From assembly GCA_963931865.1 (NCBI GenBank), contig OZ007515.1, forward strand, positions 4,513,321 through 4,577,320: a DNA stretch of 64,000 nt. Direction: 5' to 3'. The notes below the pieces were generated by a model. That model ran no database searches. It was not told the DNA's origin and saw nothing but the letters and a program-made list of their open reading frames with translations. Origin of the DNA: Axinella damicornis (Eukaryota; Porifera; Demospongiae; Axinellida; Axinellidae). Made by a program: the position numbers and the translations under genes. Of the stretch, positions 21,218 to 32,921 are shown piece by piece; the first letter of the stretch is position 1, and each line of letters begins with the position of its first letter.

Positions 21218-21482
21218 TAATAAAAAACATTTGAAAATGTAACAGGATGTAGGGATACCAGAACGGCAAAAAGTAAGGAAACAAGGCAGGGATGATCGCA
21301 CAAAACAGTGAAGTATACAACCCCCCTACAGAGATCTTTTTCCATATACGTGTATAATGAAAAAAGATATGTAGGGGGATTGTATACTTCACTGTTTTGT
21401 GCGATCATCCCTGCCTTGTTTCCTTACTTTTTGCCGTTCTGGTATCCCTACATCCTGTTACATTTTCAAATGTTTTTTATTA
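21218..21482. mobile_element. Long near-perfect palindrome (foldback MITE)
   Basis: The left half, from TAATAAAAAACATTTGAAAA, is repeated as its reverse complement ending TTTTCAAATGTTTTTTATTA. The arms are about 105 bp, with a second imperfect inverted stretch in the centre. The near-identity of the arms implies recent formation or gene conversion. Confidence 0.85.
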
Positions 21483-21899
21483 GCTACTTGTTTATGTCTT
21501 TTTTTAGCAGCAGCGCATGCAATTTGCCATCACAGAGCAGAAGTCGGTGTCCTCACAAGTAGTAGGAGCCCTTGCTTTGGTATATGGACAATATTGACTC
21601 TGGTATTCACATTGGCTGAAGAATCAGACCCAAGTCAACCCTTTTCTGGACGAATACTAAGGCAGTAATCACTGTCTGAACTCTGAAGACCATAATATTA
21701 TTAGCTAGCTAGCTATACCAGAAGTAGCAAGATTTATAAAGTCTTTAGATAGGCATTCAGCCCTCTCACAGAACACAGTAGGTAGTAACATACATAAATT
21801 ATACGCAGAGTAACCAGAGTTAAGAATTTACCTGGGTTTTATGAAGTACGAAATTTAATATCGTCAACACAACGGGGCAAGACACTTCTAATTCAGCGA

Positions 21900-22400
21900 T
21901 CTTGAGTAATAATTACGTTCGTTGCTAAGTGATCGCGCATGCGTACAAACGAGAAAATGGCGTGACTAAAGAAGCCATAGTTATTGAGTGGGCAGCTGCA
22001 GCCGCCTGGTGAAAACTTGGTGGTTGCGAAAAAGCGATGGCCAGGTGCACTACTCGGTGTGAAATGCTGCTGTTTCGTGCGAAAACCATCATGAGAGATT
22101 GAGGCGACGTAGAGCTAGCCCGTCTGAAGAAGAAGAAGAAGAAGAAAGAAAGAAAAACAATTTGCCCGTTTTGCGCGTACCTGGTGTGGTACTTTCGCGA
22201 CGGTTTTTCGCGACGCGAGGAGTCTTGTTGGTCATGAAAACACTCGAAGATGAACGGTATGTGGTTATAAAGGCTTATAAGTGTACCGTTTCTGAGATTT
22301 GGAGAGATTCTTTTGTATTAGCATATATTGCGTGTACGTCGTATCCCTACATACAGAGTCTACCGACTCTGTGATAATTTATGTATCATGCAGTCATGTA
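21900..22400. repeat. Dispersed repeat with (GAA)n tract
   Basis: A GAAGAAGAAGAAGAAGAAAG tract near 22125 produces an acidic open frame without family similarity. The end (TCCCTACATACAGAGTCTAC) is an inverted match to about 1013-1045. I treat it as repeat sequence, not a gene. Confidence 0.5.
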
Positions 22401-22840
22401 AACTACTTTTGTACATTGTTAGTCTTGGTCTTACGTTGATCACAACTAGCCAACTTACGTGGTTTACATTTCCGTACAGAATAATATTACACCTTCCCTG
22501 TAGCTGGAAAGATTTGTTATTTTGTAAGTTGTAAACTACTCATGAGACATTTATTATCAGATTTTTAATTCTCAGCAGTCTTTTGCAGCTAGTGGTGAAC
22601 AGTAGCTATTAGCTACAGCACAATCAGTATTGTCAAAGCTCAGAGTGAGGCTGTATGTAGAGCTTGTAGCCATTGCAAGCACGACCAACATGACTATATA
22701 TCATCGAAGATGAATGCCCCACCACCTTCGTCCCCAAAGATAGCAACATCTAATACATGGAAAATGGTCTCCCTTACTAGCTGATACCTTAGCTTGGCTT
22801 CAGTAGCTAGCTAGATTGTTCATGTGTTTGTCTATGTGTC

Positions 22841-23350
22841 ATCATTTGCCAACGCTTGTTTCGAATTCAGACCCCAGACAACAGCTGTCAGGGTATGCCA
22901 ATGAGTGATGGAAACAGCTCATAGGTTCCTGGCCCAGGTTTATATCAGAGTTGATTACCTTTCTGTCATGTGACAGTGGACGGTTATTACAAGTTATTGC
23001 AAATAGCTGTATGATTAGAAGACCGTTTCTGGGGCTGCTGTGGAGTGCTCCCAGTTGGCAATCCTCGAACGCGCTTTGTAAATGGACGAGAAGGCCCCGA
23101 ACCTCCATTCTAGTCTCGCAGGGCCGATGTTTGCGGCGCGCGTGGGGACCGTCTGGACGGGGAGACTACTTCCACTCGTTTCTGCCATACCTCAGCTGAA
23201 TCTTGAAGGGCTCGACCTTTTATATTGACAACAGATGCCTACGCTTCCCTGCGAGTCGATATTCCAGGTGATTGCGTCGGGGCTCGATGTTGAAAACTGT
23301 CGAAACATTGTCTATGGAAGTACTGTACTTAACATTCATTACGTAATCTA
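22841..23350 (-). repeat. Dispersed repeat, reverse copy of 62470-62990
   Basis: It shares, in reverse, CGACTCGCA or CGAGTCGATATTCCAG-type blocks, CTTCCACTCGTTTCTGCCAT and CCATAGACAATGTTTCGACA with 62470-62990. No coding frame is conserved between the copies. Confidence 0.6.
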
Positions 23351-24197
23351 TTATTATCGGATTACACGTAAGCAATGATTCGCGCGCGCGACCGCGCAAT
23401 AATTGGAGGCGTGGTTCGAGTTCCGAATCACCGCTCTCGAGCGCTCCAGCAGCAGCCATCCAAGATGCTGTGCCACCTTTCTTCTTTCAAGGCTGTTGGG
23501 CATCCATTGACAGCGTGTCTAGTTGAGCGCTACGTTATACGTACTTCGTACCGTGACAACGCCAGCTGCAAATCTCGGCGAAATACAGCAGTTTTTTCTG
23601 TACGTCTCAAAAATCAGCAGAACGTATTTAGCTAAAATGTTCTTTTCAGGCAGCTCTTCCACTGGTTACTCGAGGGGGCTACGTTGTCATATGGCGTCGA
23701 ACGAACGTCTCATCGTGGTTTCTCCCCTGCAAGACGTACAAAAACAGGAAAATTGACCTCGCGATAACACTGTTAACTCCGTATCCGGCTAGTTCGAAAG
23801 CGTACTTACATTAACTCAACGTAGCCCCCTCCAGACTGGGCCTGTCTTGATCCTGAGAAAGAACAGCAGCAGTAGCTTGCGTGCAATGAAACTGAGACGT
23901 ACAGACAAAATTATGTAATTCCATCAATACTGAATAATTCGCTGTCTCCGTTCTTTGCTGCTCAGAACATCCTGGCTTGGTACATAAGTAGCACTTACCA
24001 TGAAGTGTTTGATTACCACATTTGGTTTCCATTCATGGCAGGACTTGCAGGTTACAACATATTTTAGATGACATAATTATTAATTCCAAAATCACTTGCC
24101 CGCCACCTTAATGAGACCTGATTAGCAAAGGTCAACCTTGGCCGTCCTCCTCCTCTGGGTTTATATCGTCACTGTGCAATCACGGGAGACCTTGATT

Positions 24198-25240
24198 ACA
24201 TTGCAAAATAGTGGGAGGGGCTGATTTATCAAGCCCACATCCTGTCAGGTGATAACATTCCGTGCGTGGGAAGAATCAGCCATCGCGGCGTGTGTGAGGG
24301 CCTAGGGTCACTGTGTTACGGAATTCGAAACACAGCGGTGAGTATGCACTGCAGGGAGTAGCTAGTATAATATGTGTCTCGACGGTATTTCTAGATATAA
24401 GGAATGTCTATTGAGGTGATTGGAAGGAACATAGAGATGAGTAGCTGCAGGCAGGTGGCATGTGGGGTCTCGCGTGCCCAGACCCTTCCTGCGATGATTA
24501 GTGGGGAGGAGAGGGAGGAAGAAGGATCTGGTGACTCTGAACAGGATGTTGTTGGCTCTGGTGGAATGCTGGCAGAGCCAACCAGATTGAAGCAGCATGT
24601 AATTTATGGCACGATTTCCGCTTTGAGCGCGTGACGATTTATAGTTGACATGGCGAGAGATTGAAGTTGAGCAAACTGCCTCCTTAGTGGCTTCACAGCT
24701 AGGCTACAGGCAGTTGATGCCCGAACAAAGCGAAGATAATTTGCATGTGATAGGGACGTCTTCCCCATGGGTCTGGAATGTCTCACTGTTTAGTCTCCTT
24801 CGCGTACTACTCTTCGGCAAGTCTTGGAGCCCTCTTCCTTACACATAGCCATGGCTCTCGCTCTGTGCTCGATAAATACACTTGAGGTAAGTCACGTGTA
24901 TTACGTCTAGGGAAGATAATTACATTTCATTGTAAAACGGCAGCCTGTTCAGAGTCACCAGACCCTTCATCTCCCTCCCCTCCCCTTTTGCCCCGCCTCA
25001 CTAATTGTCGCAGGAAGGGTCTGGGCCACGCGAGACTAGTTGATTATAATCATGTTTATTGGAGGGAGCCTGTCGTGTGTCGTGGTCTCAGGATGTCCGT
25101 CCAGTTGGTGTCTGTCCGGTGTTTGTTTAGCGTATGATTGTATATCCAAGTGGAAAATTGTAATGTTGTGCTGCCCGCCTGCATGCTGGATCGACAACAC
25201 GCGTACCAGTCACCAAGCGTAATGAACTACAGTACCGAGT
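24198..25240 (+). repeat. Dispersed repeat containing a TIR element (24463-25038)
   Basis: It is homologous over its flanks to 11923-12600. The inner element has inverted arms of about 85 bp (CAGACCCTTCCTGCGATGAT on the left, its complement ATTGTCGCAGGAAGGGTCTG on the right). It is a full-length version of what is reduced in the 12-kb copy. Confidence 0.65.
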
Positions 25241-25371
25241 CGAGCCTGCTACGTTTTACGCTGGTGCTACAAACTACGTACTACAGACTTGTTGAGAGCT
25301 GCGGAGGTCAGCTGGAGGGAGAGATTCTCTTGGCAACTTGGGGTATACGTACTCCTCTCAGGTACAGTGTA

Positions 25372-25452
25372 GCCTCGTTCCCAGTCGCCCACGCCCAGCT
25401 TTTCGGCGCTTGCCATACGTCACTGGACGTGAGACTAGGAACGACGCTACCA
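25372..25452. mobile_element. Very short TAGCCT-family remnant
   Basis: TAGCCTCGTTCCCAGTCGCC with CCACGCCCAGCTTTTCG matches the left end of the element at 15728, and the right end (GGAACGACGCTA) is degraded. No target duplication is seen. Confidence 0.5.
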
Positions 25453-26955
25453 CAAACTTGAAACTGCAGACCGCCAATGATGAACGACAATTGGCTACAT
25501 CGCAACTTATGCTCAGGCCCCACCCCCAGCTTCCCTTATAAGCTGTGCCGCGCTGCCCAGGCCTCCCAGCCTATGATCAGTGCAAATCACTCAGCAGTAC
25601 GTCAGGTTATCATGCAAGCCCCACGATACCCTGCATTCTCCTGGTTATATAATAGTTTGTCGGATGCAATTGATCATTGTGGACCAAGCTGTGCTGGATT
25701 CAAACTGAAAGTTAAACCACCTAAGTTTCATAAACTGAGACAGCTCATATGCAGTAGTCTGGGATGATTGCAGGAGAGTTGTTTGTTTCAAAAATGACGT
25801 TTTCAGGTCGGTCTGCCAGTGATCCACACTTGAGAGTAGAAGAACCAGTTGGATGACCCAGTTCCCAACGAGGCGTAGCAATAGGTTGCTGTGATCATCC
25901 TGCTTTTCATGTAGCAGGTGCTAGGTGTCCGAAGTTAGAGGTCAAGTGCCGACGAACAAAGTTTCAGAGCCCAAAGCCATAACACCAAAACTAGTAGGTC
26001 TACAAAAATGCAGTTTAAAGCCCATGGATGGTAGTCTCAATGCATCATTTGGTGTACCCTTGTTGGTGAAGTGGAAAGTAAAGTATAAAAATCAATTGCT
26101 TACTCTACGTCCTTGATGTTAACCTTTCACTGGTACAAATTCCCCAGCAGTTGAGATATATATAGCCATTAGCGCCTCTCAATTAAACTGACACTATGAA
26201 GTGTTTCTTACATTAGATGCATGAATGATTGATTCCATGTAAATACTGCAGAAAATGATTATTCCGTAAACTTTACACTAGGAATATACATACGCACAGA
26301 GAATCCTTCACGCACGCAAACATAATTAGTAGGCATGGCCTCTGCTGAAGTAGTGCACGCACCCCTAAGTGCTGAAACTCAAGGCGTGGTTAGCTCACTG
26401 TCTCGAGCTATGAAGAGTAGTAAGAGTTTGTGCTGCTGACTGCGTCGCACTGGCTCCACCAACTCATACAACTCATCCAGTGTCCATCACTAAAACGCAC
26501 ATAGACCATCACATGTGCGTTAACTTTAACCGATAGAGTGTATTCCTAAGCATGACTAACTATTGCCACATATATACATTGTCAAACCCTAGCTGAGATT
26601 GTGGCCTACATGGACAGATTACTTACGTCACGCTAAGGCACTCGGCAATTATAATCACTTGGTATACCTAAGAGCTACGTACATAGGACATGACAACACC
26701 TTAGTCTTACTCCCGAGAATGTTAGTGACTAGCCTCGAACCCAGGAGCGGAGGTGACATGAGGTTGTCTGTGCATTAAATTTGTAATTTACCTTGTGGTT
26801 GCAGGTGTCTACACTTCTTGTCCGTGCTGGCGTAGAATCACGCAGCATGTTCCCGGAGCACTACCTGTATTCCTCAGACTCAGACTGATCCAGTGAGGGC
26901 TTGCTCTTAGACTGTACATCTGAGAACAAATCACATTCAGAGCTTCTGTCAACTA
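25453..26955. other. No supported gene
   Basis: Open frames here are short, overlap on both strands and show no family motif. A TAGCCTCGAACCCAGG fragment near 26732 is another TIR remnant. Confidence 0.45.
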
Positions 26956-27408
26956 GGTGGGTGGCCGAGTGGTTAGAGCATTTGACTGCTAATAGAAGTT
27001 TGTAGGTTTGAATCCCACCATGCCATAGGAGAGATTTCCTTTCCTCCTACATTGGAGTCGACTTAAGTCTCGGCCCCAGACCCAAACTAACCCCAGCGCG
27101 GATCACTTCCAGTATCACACGGCGGGGAGGGAGGGTCTAGTGAAGTTGCTACGTAATAACATTATGGGATGTAGCACGCCACAGTCATTCTGAATAGTAA
27201 TTGGCCGGTGCAAGATTACAACCCAAGTAGGTGCGAGAAAACTCAAAAGTGCACAGTGGAGCTACGTGTATTGAACAGTTAGCTGTCTTACCAGCTTATG
27301 GCTACAGCTTCTAAGCTAGGGCTTTTCGACCTATGCCAAGTCTGTTGCAGCAAGATACCATCTGCACTAGTGTCAATGATGAGGGAGGAATTCGGCTTAG
27401 GTAGAAGG

Positions 27409-28481
27409 TAGTCTCACAGGCCAGACCCTTTTTCCTGTTTGGGGGTGTGGCCGGAAGCATGGAGGGGAAAAAGGGTCTGGTCTCTCTGGGCCATATTCCG
27501 CGGCCTCTGCAGGAATTTATTCAGATTCAATGAAGTCGTAGCTCTCACATGACTCAGCCAAAAGTATTTAATCTCTGTCAGTATTCCACTTCAATCAAGA
27601 AAGCTATCGTTTAATGCGCGCGAGCAACTTAGGTGTGCAGACTAGACTATAGAGCGAATCGAGACAGCCATCTCTGATCTCTGAAGCGGCTCAACTTCAA
27701 GGGCAATGACGTGATTGTTAGTCTGCCTACTGGAAGCGGTAAATCTATTTGTGGATGCTCCCGCTGCCTTCAATGCTTTATGTGATTGCTGTTTTTACTT
27801 GCCGTAGCGAACACTGATCTAGAGTACGTCATCAATCACCGGACATCATATAAAATCGGACACCGCCGAACTATTCGCAACAATGATCCTTGCATTCCAG
27901 GTAGGAGTTAGTCACATACGTTCCGTATATTTTCTGGGCATTTTCCTATAAAAACGTAGCTTAATTACGCTGTGGATATGCATAGTTTCGACCTCTAATC
28001 TACTTCTGTTGTCTTGTACGACTTTATCAAGCCTGGTCATAGAATGATCCAATCTGGTTGGAATGATGTCCGACGATTGAAGTATACAGTCCAGTGGAGT
28101 CCGAAGATAGAGGTCGCCCTTCGAGCGTTGATGGGTCTGGATGCATTAGCTATTGTAGCCATTTGTGGCGTAACCTGCAAGCCGGTTCATTTTGCTTCTT
28201 ATTCACTGCCTCGTGAAAATAAACGCACAAAGTTATCTTAGAGATATCGCAATTTCCGGTTGATGGTGTCTGAAATAGCTAGATGAGCTACTCTACTTAC
28301 TAAATTAAATAACTTGTTTCCATTTATAGCATGCCTCGTTAATTCAAATCCCATTCGACTTTACCAATTATTGCATTCCACATTGCAACGGAATACGGCC
28401 CAGAGACACCATGACTCTTTTTCTCCTCCGCTCTTCCAGCCACACCCCCAAGCAGGAAAAAGCGTCTGGCCTGCGAGACTA
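27409..28481. mobile_element. Inner TIR element with RecQ-like Walker A fragment
   Basis: The left end TAGTCTCACAGGCCAGACCC and the right end GTCTGGCCTGCGAGACTA form inverted arms of about 85 bp. The flanks GGTAGAAGG (27400-27408) and GGTTGAAGG (28482-28490) match at 8 of 9 bases. It is nested inside the element 27064-29190. Confidence 0.75.
27687..27785 (+). pseudogene. RecQ-like motif I fragment
   Basis: The frame reads GNDVIVSLPTGSGKSICG, a RecQ Walker A motif in its usual context, then runs into a stop at 27783-27785. A one-base shift after SIC would continue with a more RecQ-like sequence, so a frameshift is likely. It lies in the element 27409-28481 on the plus strand. Confidence 0.6.
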
Positions 28482-28676
28482 GGTTGAAGGGTGGAGAACT
28501 CGCCATTTCGCAATGCAGTGTGCCTCATCTACAACGACAGTGTCAAGGCATTCCTGGTGTTGAGATCTCTCTCTTCCACTTGCTACTGCCTCCGGGCTAA
28601 GAATGCCTCTGTTCTCTACCCTTCTGCCGATGACTCCGCCCCAATTTTCGGCACTAACGCCAACTCCAGGTAGCAC
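28482..28676 (-). pseudogene. RecQ-like DEAH-box fragment
   Basis: On the minus strand, TVVVDEAHCIAKW is the RecQ motif II context. The coding sequence is lost where the inner element's 9-bp duplication begins. Upstream (higher coordinates) another minus frame has IVFVVNPLKVFML, which may be a decayed motif Ia; the same block is at 50750-50825. It is a remnant, not a gene. Confidence 0.6.
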
Positions 28677-29354
28677 AAAGAGTCATGGTCTACATCAGGA
28701 GGCCACGAGCGCCGCGAAGTGGTGCTCCTGCTAACATGAACACCTTCAGAGGGTTCACTACAAAGACAATCAGCTCTGCTGACACTGCAGGAGGCAGGCA
28801 TCCACTACAGTGGAGCGACATTCCATTCTGCCTGTCGGAATAGATACAAAATTCAAACCATGCAACAGTTTGTCCTTTCACCAGCTCTCTCGCGACTTCG
28901 AGCTGTTCTGACTTCACCGTAGCTAGTGACTGTCGACCCTAGTTGGCTAAATACAGCTGTAATCGTGCTCTCGACCACTTTGTTGAGCTAGCTAGCATGA
29001 ATTAGCACACGGTGCGCGTGGCGTTTTAACATTCCAAACGTCACTATTAGCCAATCAACCAATCAGATTCAGCCCTCTGAAATTCCGCGGACGACTAATT
29101 TATGTAGCAACTTGACCAGACCCTCCCTCCCCGCGCGTGATACTGGAAGCGATCCGTGCTGGGGTTGGTTTGGGTCTGAGGCCGAGACCAGAGTCAACTC
29201 GGCTCTACCCTGCCGTCAGCCCTGGGGGACCTGGTTTAAATAGGCTCTGCCTTCTCTAGGCCCTCATTAGCCACCATCGTGGAAATCCCTCAGCAGCAAT
29301 AAACCAAAATGCAAGCTGACTAGTCTATAGACTGGACCCAGTATTTGTCCATAA

Positions 29355-29940
29355 TACTGTATAGCGGGAAATTTTCGTACGGTGCTAATTTTCGTATATT
29401 TCGTATGAAGCCTCGAGATACGAAAATAAAAACTTTAACCGTCGAAATTTTAACATCAAATTTTGAATGGGCAATCGAACACGTGGAAGCGGCGAGCAAG
29501 CGATGGCGTTTTATAACGGTATTTCTAGCCTTTGAATGGCCTTCCAGACTCCAGTGGACCCGTCTACACCCGTTAGCCTGCTACTATAACTACACTCAGC
29601 GTGGGAAGTGCGACAAATGAAAGTAAGTCAAGTTCACTGAGCAGCAACGATCGGCAAGTATGCCGCCACAACCAGGCGGCTATTCGTCATTTTTCGAAAT
29701 TCTTGCCAACAACATGAGGCCCAGATATCAGCATTGTAGACGTACCCTCTCACCATTGTGCATTGCCTCAATCGAAAACAGAAAACGACTAGACGACACG
29801 TTACGTACGCATAGTGCTAGGGGGCGTGGCAATGCGCAGGCACATACAAAATTTGAATACGAAAGTTTCTGCTGAGGGGCTTACGGCCATTTATATGAAA
29901 TTTTGCACCTATGAAAATATCCCTCTATACGGTAAACCTC
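29355..29940 (+). mobile_element. Dispersed repeat with short TIRs, copy A (pair of 49240-49670)
   Basis: The start ACTGTATAGCGGGAAATTTT and the end CCCTCTATACGGTA are inverted over about 14 bp, with TA at both borders. The interior, with ATTGTAGACGTACCCTCTCA, matches 49240-49670. It is non-autonomous, perhaps mariner-type. Confidence 0.55.
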
Positions 29941-31269
29941 AATCGTTGCTGTATCCAATGGTGGAAGTCAGGCATGTCCATAGCTTGCAGGGTTCAGGAG
30001 ATATGGACACGAATTCACTCATGTAAACCAAATTCACAAAAAATGGTTGACTTTATGAGCTCATAGCTCCAAATCTGATGGGGAATAGATACAAAATTCA
30101 AATCATGATATGGCTTCACCCCCATGATGTGGCTATTTTCTGAAAGTACAGAGATGGGGCTTTCATCTGGCGCAGATCCGGTCTTCACAGCACCCTGCGT
30201 TCTTGCACTAGGGGCGCTTGAATCTGATCACCTTGAGAAGCTTGCGATTCCATGTAACGAAATAGCCATGTAAGACGGCTTCAAGAAGCAGACTTTGGCA
30301 CCAACTGTTCCGAGATGTGTTCATGCGAACGACTTATATATCCTTCGTATTTCTGATGGTCAAGAGTCTATATAGCTATCAAGACTGTTGAGACTGCTCC
30401 CGTCTTTGTGTGAGAACGCTGTAAAGTCGGTCTAGCTGATAAATCCGATTTCCGAACAGATACTACCAGAAGAAGTAATGGACGAATACGAATCTCTGTA
30501 AGCTTGCACTCCCTCCTCTGGGCGAGTGCATTATCCACCCGAGACCGTTAACTAGATTGCCTGAGTGCACTAAACTCCGTAATGCACTGCAAACTGGTAT
30601 CTAAACTACTTAGCACTACTCATTGACCCGAAACAGCTGCAGACTAAAGTGTGCATTAGGTTCTGTCATGTGATCGATCCCTGAGGCATCTGATTCGTTG
30701 AGGGTCATGTGAGTAGCACTAAGTGTCGCGGGATGCTTCCCATGAACTCCAGAAAAGCAGAAGGGGCGATTATTTCCACTAGTCGAGATGCCCGCTTGGC
30801 TGTGTGAAGCGGCTTGATCAACTGCATCATCACACAGCACTTTCTCAAGGTCTGTCACTACCAGTATGTTATTCCCCTGCCTCATTACCATTGGAGTCTT
30901 GATACTGGCCTTTTCTCTGTCTTCTAGCAGTCATCCTTCGTGAAGTCTCCGTACGCATGCAAGCTAAAAAATAGCATTGGAACTACCGTGGGAACATTTT
31001 CAATTTTAATCTTTGGCATGGTCGTTTCATGCTCCTCCCTTCCTTCCGCTCTCTACCTTATTATGCGCTCCTGCCACAACCCATAATTATGCCATTCAAA
31101 AAAACTCCAAGTAACAGCATCAAACAATCTGCAGTGTTTCGTTATCATACACCTATGATGGGTAGCGCACTACTCACAAGTATATTCCTAGTTAAGGCTG
31201 TATGGCAGTAGCATCATGAGTGTATCAACTGCTGAGTATATTTGGAGATCCAGCCATAGTCTCGCGTGC
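29941..31269. other. No supported gene
   Basis: I see no family similarity in any frame. Open frames here are under 100 codons and lack splice support. Confidence 0.45.
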
Positions 31270-32447
31270 CATATTCTTAGTTTTGCATCAGCCACTTCTA
31301 CAATGTGCATGCGGCAGCTGCAGGCAATATATTCACTGTGTTGTCAGATCTGTTTCACTTGATGGCTCTACTGTATAGTATGGGTCAGTTCAGCTGTACA
31401 GGTGATCCTCTGTACGGGCAACTATGAAAGCAGGAACGGAATGGAACGCGGAACAGAACGCGAGTAAGATGCGGGCCGCACACTAGACTGGACTGGACTC
31501 GCCCAAAAATCTGTAAAATGCGTTTCTCAGTGTAGGACAGAAGCTAAGCATACTTATTTATTCACTATGGTCGCTTGCATAGCTTGCTTTCGTGTCTTTC
31601 CTCGAGTCGGTAGAGGTCAAAGGTCACGTGCATATTTAATAAGCTTCAATGAAAAGGTTAGAGCATTTGTTTACCGCAGACATCGAACTCCAGCCTTTTG
31701 CTGAAGCATAGAAAACAAAAGAATATTCCTCTATCATCCCCGACTGACTGAAACGCGTTTTGCTGAAGCTCATTAAATAGGCCTATGCACATGACCTTTG
31801 ACTTCTACCGACTTGAGAAAGACACGAAAGCAGGCTATGCAATTGCGCAAGCGACCTTAGTGAATAAATAAGTATGCTTAGCTTCTGCCCTATACTCTGA
31901 AAAAGGCATTTTACAGATTTTGGGTGAGTCCAGTCCAGTCTAGCACGTGGCCCGCATCTTACTTCCGTTCCGCGTTCCGTTCTGCGTTCCGTTCCACGTT
32001 CCATTCCGTTCCTGCTTTCATAGTTCCCCCCTCTGTACAGCCAACTATTCTCAGAGCGCATGATGAGATCATCTTCATGGCGGCATGGATGACATCATTG
32101 TCATTGTGGACCTGCTCTGCACCATATATATGTAATGACAATGATGTCATCATGCACTCTTGCTGTTCTCAATTCACGTCTTCCATGACGCAATCATGGT
32201 TGTCTTGTCAAGATCTTCACAGAATGACTTCCAGAATCCAACTTCCATTTGACATTGGTCACAGAGCAGAGACGTAGCTAGCATGCATGTGGCCTCATGT
32301 TGATAGAGCTTCTGTATTTTTGTCAGTATATGCACAAACTGCAATCATAAATCTATTTCCGTTATCCATGATGTATACTACCTAGCACATACATGTTTAA
32401 AAAAAAGTTGTTTATAGTTCTATTGTTCTGTTGTTAGGTCAACGAAA
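31270..32447 (+). other. Upstream region of gene 2, duplicated from or to gene 1
   Basis: TTTTGCATCAGCCACTTCTA, and the blocks that follow, match 14606-14720 upstream of gene 1. The end, a T-rich tract and TTAGGTCAACGAAAATG, matches the gene 1 start. This is probably 5' flank and 5'-UTR intron. The inverted-repeat element at 31416-32029 is present only in this copy. Confidence 0.6.
31416..32029. mobile_element. Long-TIR element with perfect 9-bp target duplication
   Basis: The ends GGGCAACTATGAAAGCAGG and CCTGCTTTCATAGTTCCCC are inverted, with arms of about 230 bp that include CCAGTCCAGTCTAG and GGTAGAGGTCAAAGGTCA-type blocks. CCTCTGTAC lies on both sides (31407-31415 and 32030-32038). The corresponding place at gene 1 (near 14690-14705) has CCTCTGCAC once and no element, so it is an empty site. 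Confidence 0.85.
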
Positions 32448-32921
32448 ATGGAGAAATATATTCTTCTGCTGGACAGGGTTGGGGAAAGATCTGAATCTGG
32501 GTTTGGAGGCATGTTTAGGAGAGCAGTGGGAAGACAGTCCACAGCAAATGTCTTGAAGGGAGAACTATTGGAGAAGAACCATGGTGATACAAGAAGTGAG
32601 GGACACAACTTTCAGAAGCCCCTCAGTTATCGTTTGGTGAAAGATCCATCAGTGACCGTCTATTGCAGTGCTGGTGATATTGCACCTCTGAGTGACAAGG
32701 AATTTCTCCTTTTGGAAGCGATTCAATCTCTAAGTGCGCGTTATGAAGTGTTCATTGTGGGTAACAAGCTGGAGTGGGGATGTGGTCTGAAGCCAGGTGA
32801 CCCCGTGTATGTCATCGTACCTGGTCGAACAGTGATCCCGAATCGTCGTACTACTGCAGTAATCCGCTATTTTGGAGGTCTTCCACCAGAAGAAGGATTG
32901 ATGTTTGGGGTTGAAATCACG
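32448..32921 (+). CDS. CYLD-like: Gene 2 exon 1: N-terminus and first half of CAP-Gly 1
   Basis: It starts at ATG 32448 in the same context as gene 1. About 158 codons are closely similar to gene 1 exon 1 (LSDKEFLLLEAIQSLSARYEVF, written in part; GDPVYVIVPG; AVIRYFGGLPPEEGLMFGVEIT split as in CAP-Gly folds). The donor is ACG|GTAAGC, phase 0. Gene 2 lacks three residues relative to gene 1. Confidence 0.85.

Larger units (their letters stand above)
27064..29190. mobile_element. TIR element with RecQ-like remnants, inserted in the SINE
   Basis: The ends TAAGTCTCGGCCCCAGACCC and the complementary GGGTCTGAGGCCGAGACCA have arms of about 85 bp. The flanks GAGTCGACT (27055-27063) and GAGTCAACT (29191-29199) match at 8 of 9 bases. 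Its minus strand keeps a RecQ DEAH motif. A second element (27409-28481) is inserted within it. A related truncated copy is at 50310-50880. Confidence 0.75.
26956..29316 (+). mobile_element. tRNA-Ser-derived SINE split by a nested transposon
   Basis: The head (26956-27025) has an A box, GTGGCCGAGTGGTTAGAGC, an anticodon-loop-like GACTGCTAATA and a B box, GGTTTGAATCC. This is like tRNA-Ser(GCT) but without a long variable arm. The body reads to 27063 and resumes at 29191 with GAGTCAACTCGGCTCTACCC, ending near AATAAACC at about 29316. The 2.1-kb gap is the TIR element below. Confidence 0.6.

Noticed and set aside
22099..22374. 91-codon frame with an acidic Glu run
   Set aside because: The Glu run is a (GAA)n tract inside a dispersed repeat; no similarity or start context.
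26956..27025. Functional tRNA-Ser gene
   Set aside because: It lacks the long variable arm of tRNA-Ser and continues into a SINE body that resumes after a nested transposon.
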